Source: Hyphomicrobiales bacterium
GTDB lineage: Bacteria > Pseudomonadota > Alphaproteobacteria > Rhizobiales > Xanthobacteraceae
Assembly (NCBI GenBank): GCA_026400425.1
Contig: JAPLPC010000253.1
Span: forward strand, 1 to 5,864
Reading direction: 5' to 3'
DNA length: 5,864 nucleotides
Every line of letters starts with the position of its first letter. Within the stretch, counting starts at the first letter, position 1. The notes beneath the pieces were generated by a model. The model was not told the DNA's origin. It saw only the letters and a list, made by a program, of their open reading frames with translations, and searched no databases. A program made the translations under genes and the position numbers. Shown in pieces: positions 1 to 4,549 of the stretch.

Positions 1-728
1 TCATGGATATGCGTGAACCAGCCTGAATCCTGCTCCTCGAACACCAGCCTGTCGTCGGCCTGCTTGGTGCCGAGCCGATGCAGCCAGACCTGCATCGGGC
101 GGTGGTTGTCATCGAGCTTCACATAGAAGAACGCCTTGCAGTCCAGCGTCCACACCACGCCGCCGTCGGTTTCCTCGACGATGTCCGTGAGGTCTTGTCC
201 GGTCGACCAGTCACGAACGCGGATGGTGAAATATTCCGAGCCCTTGATGTCGGCGCTCCAGGCCTCCAGCGTGTGATCGGGCGAGTGGCGCGCTTCGCCG
301 AACTTGAAGTATGCGTGGTCTTTCGCCAGCGCGTCGCCGTCGAGGATGATCTGCGCATCACCGCCGCCGCGCGGCATGCGGCCGAACAATTCATGCTGGC
401 CGCCGTCGCGGAATTTTCGGAGGTACGACCATGGGCCATCGGGAGAGGGCACGGAGGAATCGTCCTCCTTGATGCGAGCGCGCATCTCGGCGACGAGCTT
501 TTTTTGCAACGCGTCGGTGCTGCCGAGCAGGCTCTCGGTATAGGCGTTCTCGGCGTCCAGATACTTGCGGATCTCCGGCTCGAGCACGGAAGGATCACGC
601 AGCACGTCCTGCCACTTGGCGTCCTTAAGCCAGGCATAATCGTCGCGGACGGTGATGCCGTGGGCCGTGAAGGAATGCGGATGAACGGGTGCAACCGGTG
701 GTGCTATCTTGGAGGTCTGCTGTGTCAT
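1..728 (-). CDS. ptrB: Oligopeptidase B-like S9A serine peptidase, N-terminal part (3' end outside window)
   Basis: The first 242 codons are visible, read from the ATG at 726-728 and open to the left edge. The family (prolyl oligopeptidase S9A, protease II) cleaves short peptides after Arg/Lys in the cytoplasm; the usual length is about 690-700 residues, so roughly a third is seen. Supporting sequence: a family-typical opening with PVAPVHPHSF at residues 11-20 and DDYAWLKD at 29-36 (compare DNYYWLRD in E. coli PtrB), then propeller-like segments such as DHAYFKFGEARHSPDHTLEAW at 137-157 and the RVRDWSTGQDL stretch near 170-180. The catalytic Ser/Asp/His domain lies outside the window, so activity cannot be judged. 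No signal peptide is visible. The start is chosen because the conserved block begins soon after it and a purine-rich AAAAGAG precedes it. It is transcribed divergently from the acyl-CoA synthetase gene. The S9A family is secure; oligopeptidase B rather than prolyl endopeptidase is likely but rests on the N-terminal part alone. Confidence 0.87.
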   Translation of the reverse strand, partial: MTQQTSKIAPPVAPVHPHSFTAHGITVRDDYAWLKDAKWQDVLRDPSVLEPEIRKYLDAENAYTESLLGSTDALQKKLVAEMRARIKEDDSSVPSPDGPWSYLRKFRDGGQHELFGRMPRGGGDAQIILDGDALAKDHAYFKFGEARHSPDHTLEAWSADIKGSEYFTIRVRDWSTGQDLTDIVEETDGGVVWTLDCKAFFYVKLDDNHRPMQVWLHRLGTKQADDRLVFEEQDSGWFTHIH

Positions 729-760
729 GAAGGCTCTTTTCGCGGAGGTGCGATCGGCTA

Positions 761-809
761 TGATCCCGTCCGTCGATATGGCGACGTACCGTGAATATAG
801 GCGGGATCA
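761..809. promoter_or_regulatory. 8-bp inverted repeat bracketing a candidate plus-strand promoter
   Basis: TGATCCCG at 761-768 and its exact reverse complement CGGGATCA at 802-809 are separated by 33 bp, with centres 41 bp apart (about four helical turns). Between them lies a possible sigma-70 type promoter for the acyl-CoA synthetase gene: TCGATA at 773-778, a 17-bp spacer, and TATAGG at 796-801, each matching consensus at 4 of 6 positions. The arms would sit just upstream of the -35 and just downstream of the -10. The symmetry is directly visible; the promoter and any regulator binding are inferences. No regulator gene is present in the window. Confidence 0.35.
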
Positions 810-824
810 ACCGCTTTGCCATCC

Positions 825-841
825 TTCGAGTTTCTCTCGAA
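825..841. repeat. Small inverted repeat in the acyl-CoA synthetase leader
   Basis: TTCGAG (825-830), loop TTTCT, CTCGAA (836-841) forms a perfect 6-bp dyad about 30 bp before the chosen start codon. It could be a short leader hairpin or a protein-binding site. It is short enough to arise by chance. Confidence 0.3.
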
Positions 842-862
842 AGGCAAGACCAAACAAGAAAC

Positions 863-866
863 GAGG
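863..866 (+). promoter_or_regulatory. Ribosome binding site deciding the acyl-CoA synthetase start
   Basis: GAGG lies six bases upstream of ATG 873. The alternative upstream TTG start at 816 has no comparable purine-rich element, which supports the shorter protein. Confidence 0.6.
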
Positions 867-872
867 AAACCG

Positions 873-2411
873 ATGCCCGAATTCGTTACGCTCGACGCGC
901 TGGTCCGGGACACCGCTGTGCGAATGCCGCAGAAGACCGCCGTCATCGATCCCGACCGCGCCATCACCTATGCCGATTTCGACGCGCTGATCGATCGGAT
1001 CGCCGCGTCCCTGCAGGCAAGCGGCTTGAAGCCCCAGAATGCGATTTCGATTTGCGCGCTGTCCTCGATCGAATATGCGGCGACGTTCCTCGGCGCGTTG
1101 CGCGCCGGTGTCGCTGTGGCACCTCTGGCGCCGTCATCGACGCCGGCCGATTTCGCCGCGATGGTGAAAGACGCTGCCGCCAAAATACTGTTCATGGATG
1201 ATTCAACCGCAGCCAGCTTCGCCACGGCAGATATCGATCCGGCCATCCAGCGGGTGGCGCTCGATGGCGGCACGGCAGGCAAGGCATTCAAAGGCTGGCT
1301 GGCGCCGGAAGGCAGCAAGCCGGAGTCGGTGACGATCGATCCGGAATGGGTGTTCAACATCATCTATTCATCGGGCACCACGGGCACCCCGAAGGGCATC
1401 GTGCACACGATGTGGATGCGCTGGCGGCAGTATGGCCAGCTCGATCCGCTCGGCTACGGGCCGGACGCCGTGACCGTGCTATCGACGCCGCTTTATTCCA
1501 ACACCACGCTGGTCTGTTTCAATCCCACCCTTGCCGGCGGCGGCACGCTGGTGCTGATGAAGAAGTTCGATGCGCGCGGCTTCCTCGAACTCAGCGCCAG
1601 GCACCGCGCCACCCATGCGATGTTGGTGCCTGTGCAGTATCGCCGCATCATGGCCGTCGAGGATTTCGAGCGATTCGACCTGTCATCCTTCGTGATGAAG
1701 TTCTCTACCTCCGCGCCGTTCGCGGCCGCGCTGAAGGCCGATGTGCCGAAGCGCTGGACGGGCGGATTGACGGAGTATTACGGCATGACCGAAGGCGGCG
1801 GCACCTGCATGCTGCTGGCCCATGAGCACCCGACCAAGCTGCACACGGTGGGGCAGCCGGCGCCGGATCATGACATCCGCCTGATCGACGAGGACGGCAA
1901 TTTCGTCGCGCAGGGCGAGATCGGCGAGGTGGTCGGGCACTCGCCCGTCATCATGCAGGGCTATCTCAATCAACCCGGCAAGACCTCCGAGACGTTCTGG
2001 CACGATGCGTCGGGCAAGCGCTATGTGCGCACCGGCGATGTCGGTCGTTTCGACGAGGATGGCTTCCTGACGCTGATGGATCGCAAGAAGGACATGGTGA
2101 TATCCGGCGGCTTCAACATCTATCCGAGCGATCTGGAGGCGGTGCTGGTGCAGCACGATGCCGTGCTGGAAGCGGCGGTGGTCGCGATGCCGTCCGAAGA
2201 GTGGGGTGAGACACCAGTTGCATTCGTGGTGCAGCGGCCGGGCGCATCCGCCCATGCGGCAGAGCTGAAAGGCTGGGCCAATGAGCGGCTCGGCAAATTC
2301 CAGCGGATCAATGACGTGGTGATGGTCGATACGTTGCCGCGCAGCGCAATCGGCAAGGTGCTGAAGCGCGAGTTGCGGGATCGCAGGCTGTCGGGCGATC
2401 TGTCGGCGTGA
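873..2411 (+). CDS. AMP-forming acyl-CoA synthetase (class I adenylate-forming enzyme)
   Basis: A complete 512-residue ANL-superfamily enzyme. It activates a carboxylic acid to an acyl-adenylate with ATP and then transfers the acyl group to CoA, in the cytoplasm. All core motifs are present: P-loop YSSGTTGTPKG at 165-175, YYGMTE at 302-307, the ATP-ribose binding TGD at 387-389, the hinge/CoA block DRKKDMVISGGFNIYP at 403-418, and the C-terminal PRSAIGKVLKREL with the adenylation lysine at 495. The length fits a single-module acyl-CoA ligase; no carrier or condensation domain is attached. ATG 873 is chosen because GAGG at 863-866 sits six bases before it and the N-terminal domain starts there; an in-frame TTG at 816 would add 19 residues of no family character. 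The substrate is not readable from motifs: a medium-chain, branched or aromatic acid is possible. It is convergent with slyX, with 15 bp between stop codons. Confidence 0.93.
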   Translation: MPEFVTLDALVRDTAVRMPQKTAVIDPDRAITYADFDALIDRIAASLQASGLKPQNAISICALSSIEYAATFLGALRAGVAVAPLAPSSTPADFAAMVKDAAAKILFMDDSTAASFATADIDPAIQRVALDGGTAGKAFKGWLAPEGSKPESVTIDPEWVFNIIYSSGTTGTPKGIVHTMWMRWRQYGQLDPLGYGPDAVTVLSTPLYSNTTLVCFNPTLAGGGTLVLMKKFDARGFLELSARHRATHAMLVPVQYRRIMAVEDFERFDLSSFVMKFSTSAPFAAALKADVPKRWTGGLTEYYGMTEGGGTCMLLAHEHPTKLHTVGQPAPDHDIRLIDEDGNFVAQGEIGEVVGHSPVIMQGYLNQPGKTSETFWHDASGKRYVRTGDVGRFDEDGFLTLMDRKKDMVISGGFNIYPSDLEAVLVQHDAVLEAAVVAMPSEEWGETPVAFVVQRPGASAHAAELKGWANERLGKFQRINDVVMVDTLPRSAIGKVLKRELRDRRLSGDLSA

Positions 2412-2426
2412 CAGCGCAGATAGTCT

Positions 2427-2642
2427 TCAATAATGCGGTGGGCGCTCATTGGTCGGAGTGCCCACCGCCGTCTCGGCTTCCGCCAGTCGCTCGCCGATCG
2501 CGGCCATCTGCCGCGTCAGCCTATCGATCTGCGTCCACTGCGCCGTGATGGTCGCATTCAGCGTCTCGATGGTGTCATCCTGATAGGCGATCCGCATTTC
2601 CATCGTCTCGATGCGCTCGCGCAGGCTTTCAAGTTCACTCAT
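2427..2642 (-). CDS. slyX: SlyX family protein
   Basis: A 71-residue acidic, helix-forming protein. It shows the heptad pattern of a coiled coil from about residue 2 to 58 (leucine, isoleucine and methionine at spaced positions, e.g. LESLRERIETMEMRIAYQDD) and ends in RPPHY, the C-terminal signature of SlyX. Family members are about 70 residues and have no established biochemical function. It shares 8 nt with the end of trhO (ATGAGTGA at 2635-2642), so translation is probably coupled. GAGG at 2649-2652 lies six bases before the ATG and can serve as its own ribosome binding site. The start is fixed by this site and by the family length. Confidence 0.9.
   Translation of the reverse strand: MSELESLRERIETMEMRIAYQDDTIETLNATITAQWTQIDRLTRQMAAIGERLAEAETAVGTPTNERPPHY
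2435..2468. terminator. Hairpin at convergent gene ends, embedded in the slyX 3' coding region
   Basis: GCGGTGGGC (2435-2443) pairs perfectly with GCCCACCGC (2460-2468). The stem continues inward through a G-T wobble and CTC/GAG, giving 13 pairs around an 8-nt loop. It starts 24 nt after the acyl-CoA synthetase stop codon and lies over the last codons of slyX. On the minus strand it is followed by an AT-rich ATTATT; on the plus strand there is no T-run. It is the only strong hairpin near this convergent junction, so it may end transcription from both sides. The structure is seen; the function is inferred. Confidence 0.5.
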
Positions 2643-3429
2643 CCGCAGCCTCGCGCGTCAGGGCAAAATCTTCGGAGTTGATCGGCAGGCCGTCCTTGAC
2701 CGTCTCGCTTTCCTTCAGTCCGTGGCCGAGTGCAACGCGTTGGTCGAACACGAAGCATTCGCCGCGCCACAGGCTTTCGCTCTCGGGGATGTCTTCGAGA
2801 TATTGCAAGATGCCGCCCTTAAGATGATAGACCTCGGTAAAACCATGGGCGAGCATGTAGGAGCTGGCTTTCTCGCAGCGAATGCCGCCGGTGCAGAACA
2901 TCGCTATCTTGGTGTGCTTTGCCGGATCGAGCGTGCGAGTCACGAAGTCCTTGAACTGGCCGAAGCTCGCGATCTGCGGATCCACCGCGCCTTCGAACGT
3001 CCCCATCGCCACTTCGAACGCGTTGCGGGTATCGATCACCAGCGTGTCTTCTGCGGCGATCAGCGCATTCCAGTCGGCCGGCTCCACATAGGTGCCGACC
3101 AGTTTATTGGGATCTGTCAGCGGATCGCCGAGGGTGACGATTTCCTTCTTGAGCCGCACCTTCATGTGCAGGAATGGCATCAGGCTGGCGCGGGAATATT
3201 TCAGTTCAAGATTGTTCAGGCGGCCGGAGAAAAGCACGCCACTCTCCAATTCGCGCACCAATGCCTCAATCTCGGCGTCGTTGCCGGCAATGGTCCCGTT
3301 GATGCCTTCGTCGGCGAGCAACAGGCTGCCCTTGATGCAGAATTGATCGCATAGCACGCGTAGGGGGGCCTGCAGCTGACGGAAGTCAGGCAAAGAGGCG
3401 AATTGATAAAGTGCGGCAACCTTATACAT
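2635..3429 (-). CDS. trhO: tRNA uridine(34) hydroxylase TrhO, rhodanese family (YceA/UPF0176), short form
   Basis: A complete 264-residue protein. TrhO makes 5-hydroxyuridine at position 34 of certain tRNAs using oxygen, the first step towards cmo5U/mo5U wobble modification, in the cytoplasm. The N-terminal domain opens with MYKVAALYQF and contains DEGINGTIAG at 40-49. The rhodanese domain (about 113-220) carries VIDTRN at 131-136 and the active loop CTGGIRCEKAS at 179-189, with Cys179 as predicted catalytic cysteine and Cys185 close by. WRGECFVFDQRVALGHG at 221-237 is the conserved block after the domain. The protein ends soon after, without the Cys-rich C-terminal extension of the roughly 350-residue E. 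coli homologue; from memory, short versions are common in alphaproteobacteria. No clear Shine-Dalgarno precedes the ATG, but the family N-terminus fixes the start. It is the first gene of an operon with slyX. Confidence 0.93.
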   Translation of the reverse strand: MYKVAALYQFASLPDFRQLQAPLRVLCDQFCIKGSLLLADEGINGTIAGNDAEIEALVRELESGVLFSGRLNNLELKYSRASLMPFLHMKVRLKKEIVTLGDPLTDPNKLVGTYVEPADWNALIAAEDTLVIDTRNAFEVAMGTFEGAVDPQIASFGQFKDFVTRTLDPAKHTKIAMFCTGGIRCEKASSYMLAHGFTEVYHLKGGILQYLEDIPESESLWRGECFVFDQRVALGHGLKESETVKDGLPINSEDFALTREAADE

Positions 3430-3486
3430 GCGAGCGATGTAGCAAAGCCTGCGGAGCAGCGAAACCCTCGATCACCTGGGTACTAC

Positions 3487-3500
3487 TCTGCGAACGCAGA
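3487..3500. repeat. 14-bp palindrome upstream of trhO
   Basis: TCTGCG (3487-3492) and CGCAGA (3495-3500) are perfect inverted arms around AA. It lies 58 bp upstream of the trhO start and directly abuts the terminator hairpin of the CsbD gene. It could be an operator for trhO or simply a third hairpin in the CsbD transcript tail. Confidence 0.35.
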
Positions 3501-3501
3501 A

Positions 3502-3524
3502 AAGCCGGCCCAAAGGACCGGCTT
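3502..3524 (-). terminator. Rho-independent terminator of the CsbD gene
   Basis: Arms AAGCCGG (3502-3508) and CCGGCTT (3518-3524) pair perfectly over 7 bp, and two further G-C pairs are possible inside a 9-nt loop. Read on the minus strand the stem ends in CCGGCTTTTC, giving a short run of four T. It lies 57 bp past the CsbD stop codon and ahead of trhO, so it would separate the two transcripts. Confidence 0.65.
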
Positions 3525-3543
3525 CCGTGCAGTGTAATCTGCG

Positions 3544-3570
3544 ACCGATCGGGGACAGACCCCGATCGGT
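3544..3570. terminator. Perfect 11-bp stem hairpin after the CsbD stop codon
   Basis: ACCGATCGGGG (3544-3554), loop ACAGA, CCCCGATCGGT (3560-3570) forms a perfect 11-bp stem. It begins 10 bp past the CsbD gene stop on the minus strand. There is no T-run on either side, so it may protect the mRNA 3' end or help the T-tailed hairpin downstream rather than terminate alone. The structure is certain; the role is inferred. Confidence 0.55.
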
Positions 3571-3580
3571 TCAGAATATA

Positions 3581-3796
3581 TCAGAGCTTGCGGTGGGCAG
3601 CGTCCGACACCTTGTCGGCAGTGTCCTTGGCGGCCTGCTTGGCTTCGCCGACGCCCTGCTGCGCATGACCCTTGCCTTCCTGGATCAGGCCTTCGCCCTG
3701 CAACTTCTGGGAACCAACAGCTTCGCCGATGCCCTGCTTGGCCTCGCCGATGAGTTCGTTGGCTTTACCCTTGATCTTGTCTGTGGTGGCACCCAT
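3581..3796 (-). CDS. CsbD family stress-associated small protein
   Basis: A 71-residue hydrophilic protein rich in Gly, Lys, Glu, Ala and Gln, with the CsbD/YjbJ pattern: DKIKGKANELIGEAKQ at 6-21, a LQGEGLIQEGKGHAQQ stretch at 32-47, and a second GEAKQ at 50-54, showing an internal repeat. There is no signal peptide or membrane segment. Family members are small abundant proteins induced in general stress responses; their molecular function is not established. A strong AGGAG Shine-Dalgarno lies six bases before the ATG at 3794-3796 and fixes the start. It is monocistronic in appearance: its own hairpins follow it, and the divergent cupin gene lies upstream. Confidence 0.9.
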   Translation of the reverse strand: MGATTDKIKGKANELIGEAKQGIGEAVGSQKLQGEGLIQEGKGHAQQGVGEAKQAAKDTADKVSDAAHRKL

Positions 3797-3801
3797 GGGA
3801 T

Positions 3802-3806
3802 ACTCC
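3802..3806 (-). promoter_or_regulatory. Strong Shine-Dalgarno of the CsbD gene
   Basis: Read on the minus strand, AGGAG is followed by a 5-6 base spacer and then the ATG. It is the clearest ribosome binding site in the window, consistent with a highly expressed small protein. Confidence 0.65.
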
Positions 3807-3830
3807 TGTGGTCACGTGGGGTGGCTGTTT

Positions 3831-3865
3831 CGAGAACCATTCTCGATCAACCTCGCCCCGGTTGA
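3831..3865. promoter_or_regulatory. Two adjacent dyads upstream of the CsbD gene
   Basis: CGAGAA-CCA-TTCTCG (3831-3845) and TCAACC-N7-GGTTGA (3847-3865) are two perfect 6-bp-arm inverted repeats, one base apart, 35-69 bp upstream of the CsbD start codon. A weak sigma-70-like pair on the minus strand overlaps them: TTGCGA (3869-3874) and GTTGAT (3846-3851) with a 17-bp spacer. They could be operators or 5' leader hairpins. The promoter match is poor (4/6 and about 3/6), so it is only a candidate. Confidence 0.35.
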
Positions 3866-3880
3866 GCTTCGCAAACCCAA

Positions 3881-3909
3881 TTGCCGGCTTAACCGAATGT
3901 TCCTGAAAT
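3881..3909 (+). promoter_or_regulatory. Candidate promoter of the cupin gene
   Basis: TTGCCG (3881-3886), a 17-bp spacer, and TGAAAT (3904-3909) each match the sigma-70 consensus at 4 of 6 positions. Transcription would begin near 3916, placing the palindrome at 3919-3947 immediately downstream, a position typical of a repressor site. This is a weak prediction made by eye. Confidence 0.25.
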
Positions 3910-3918
3910 CCCGGGATC

Positions 3919-3947
3919 GTGATGTCGCACATGCCGTGTCACATCAC
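3919..3947. promoter_or_regulatory. 29-bp imperfect palindrome before the cupin gene (candidate operator)
   Basis: The outer arms GTGATGT (3919-3925) and ACATCAC (3941-3947) are exact reverse complements separated by 15 bp. Inside them CAC (3928-3930) and GTG (3936-3938) continue the symmetry around a 5-bp centre, so 10 of 12 arm positions pair. The half-site centres are 22 bp apart, about two helical turns. It ends 27 bp before the cupin ATG. This is the layout of a dimer or tetramer repressor site; which regulator binds is unknown. Confidence 0.45.
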
Positions 3948-3974
3948 CGTCGCGGACGTTAAGAAAGCGCTGCC

Positions 3975-4511
3975 ATGTCAGGTCACGGTCACGATCACAC
4001 GCACTCCCATGACGATCATGCGTCCCATGATCATTCGCACGATCCCGATCGCTGGAAGCACGACGGCGTGCGGGTTATCCCGGCCGACAATCTCGATACC
4101 AACGTACCGTCGACCAAGGGCATGGACCGCGCTGCGGCGATCAACTTCGCGCGCGTGGGTGCGCAGAAACTATGGGCCGGCACGGTCTCGATCCAGCCGG
4201 ACGCAAAGACCGGCGCGCATCATCATGGCCATCTCGAAAGCGTGATCTATGTGGTCAAGGGCAAGGCCCGCATGCGTTGGGGCGACCGGCTGCAATTCAC
4301 CGCCGAGGCCGGCCCTGGTGATTTCATCTTCGTGCCACCCTATGTGCCGCATCAGGAAATCAATGCGAGCCGCGACGAAGTGCTGGAATGCGTGCTGGTG
4401 CGCAGCGATGGTGAGGCTGTGGCCATCAATATCGACATCGAGCCGGTGGAGAAGCCGGAACACGTGCTGTGGGTCGATCCCACGCATCCGGATGGCGCGG
4501 TGAAGAAGTAA
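3975..4511 (+). CDS. Cupin-domain protein with histidine-rich N-terminus
   Basis: A complete 178-residue protein. Residues 4-22 hold nine histidines in an HGHDHTHSHDDH-type tract, a likely metal-binding tail (Ni, Zn, Co or Cu; not resolvable from sequence). A single cupin beta-barrel follows, about 65-160. Motif 1 is HHHGHLESVIYVVKG at 82-96, with H82, H84 and E88 as probable ligands. Motif 2 is GDFIFVPPYVPHQEIN at 115-130, with H126 as the fourth ligand and N130 conserved. The metal-centre residues are intact, so it could be an enzyme or a metal/small-molecule sensor; the substrate is unknown. No signal peptide is seen, so it is probably cytoplasmic. The ATG at 3975 has only a weak purine-rich AAGAAAG upstream; the next in-frame Met is at residue 50, after the His tract. 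It is a single gene between a divergent CsbD gene and a strong terminator. Confidence 0.9.
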   Translation: MSGHGHDHTHSHDDHASHDHSHDPDRWKHDGVRVIPADNLDTNVPSTKGMDRAAAINFARVGAQKLWAGTVSIQPDAKTGAHHHGHLESVIYVVKGKARMRWGDRLQFTAEAGPGDFIFVPPYVPHQEINASRDEVLECVLVRSDGEAVAINIDIEPVEKPEHVLWVDPTHPDGAVKK

Positions 4512-4514
4512 CGG

Positions 4515-4545
4515 AAAGGGCCGGCGATTGGATCGCCGGCCCTTT
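4515..4545. terminator. Strong bidirectional terminator between the cupin and monooxygenase genes
   Basis: A perfect 14-bp stem: AAAGGGCCGGCGAT (4515-4528), loop TGG, ATCGCCGGCCCTTT (4532-4545). On the plus strand the T-run extends to TTTT (4543-4546); on the minus strand the stem ends in TTT followed by CCG. It begins three bases past the cupin stop codon and lies four bases past the monooxygenase stop, so it serves both convergent genes, best in the plus direction. Confidence 0.88.
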
Positions 4546-4549
4546 TGCT

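Noticed and set aside
78..794. 238-codon plus-strand reading frame opposite ptrB
   Set aside because: It is a shadow in the GC-rich antisense strand; the opposite strand encodes a recognisable S9A peptidase across the same span.
816..872. TTG start giving the acyl-CoA synthetase 19 extra residues
   Set aside because: The extra segment (starting MPSFEFLSKGKTK) has no family character, TTG is a poor start, and ATG 873 has a good GAGG six bases upstream.
1683..2255. 190-codon minus-strand reading frame inside the acyl-CoA synthetase gene
   Set aside because: It lies opposite conserved ANL motifs, and its composition is that expected from a complementary frame.
2611..3354. 247-codon plus-strand reading frame opposite trhO
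   Set aside because: The minus strand matches TrhO along its whole length; the plus frame shows no family motif and no ribosome binding site.
3480..3500. LexA-like box upstream of trhO (GTAC and GAAC half-sites)
   Set aside because: The spacing is 8 bp rather than the 7 bp of the alphaproteobacterial GTTC-N7-GTTC site, and the half-sites are imperfect.
3879..3903. Possible EcfG general-stress promoter for the CsbD gene (GGAAC on the minus strand at 3899-3903)
   Set aside because: At the required 16-17 bp spacing the -10 reads AATT or ATTG instead of CGTT, so only half of the promoter is present.
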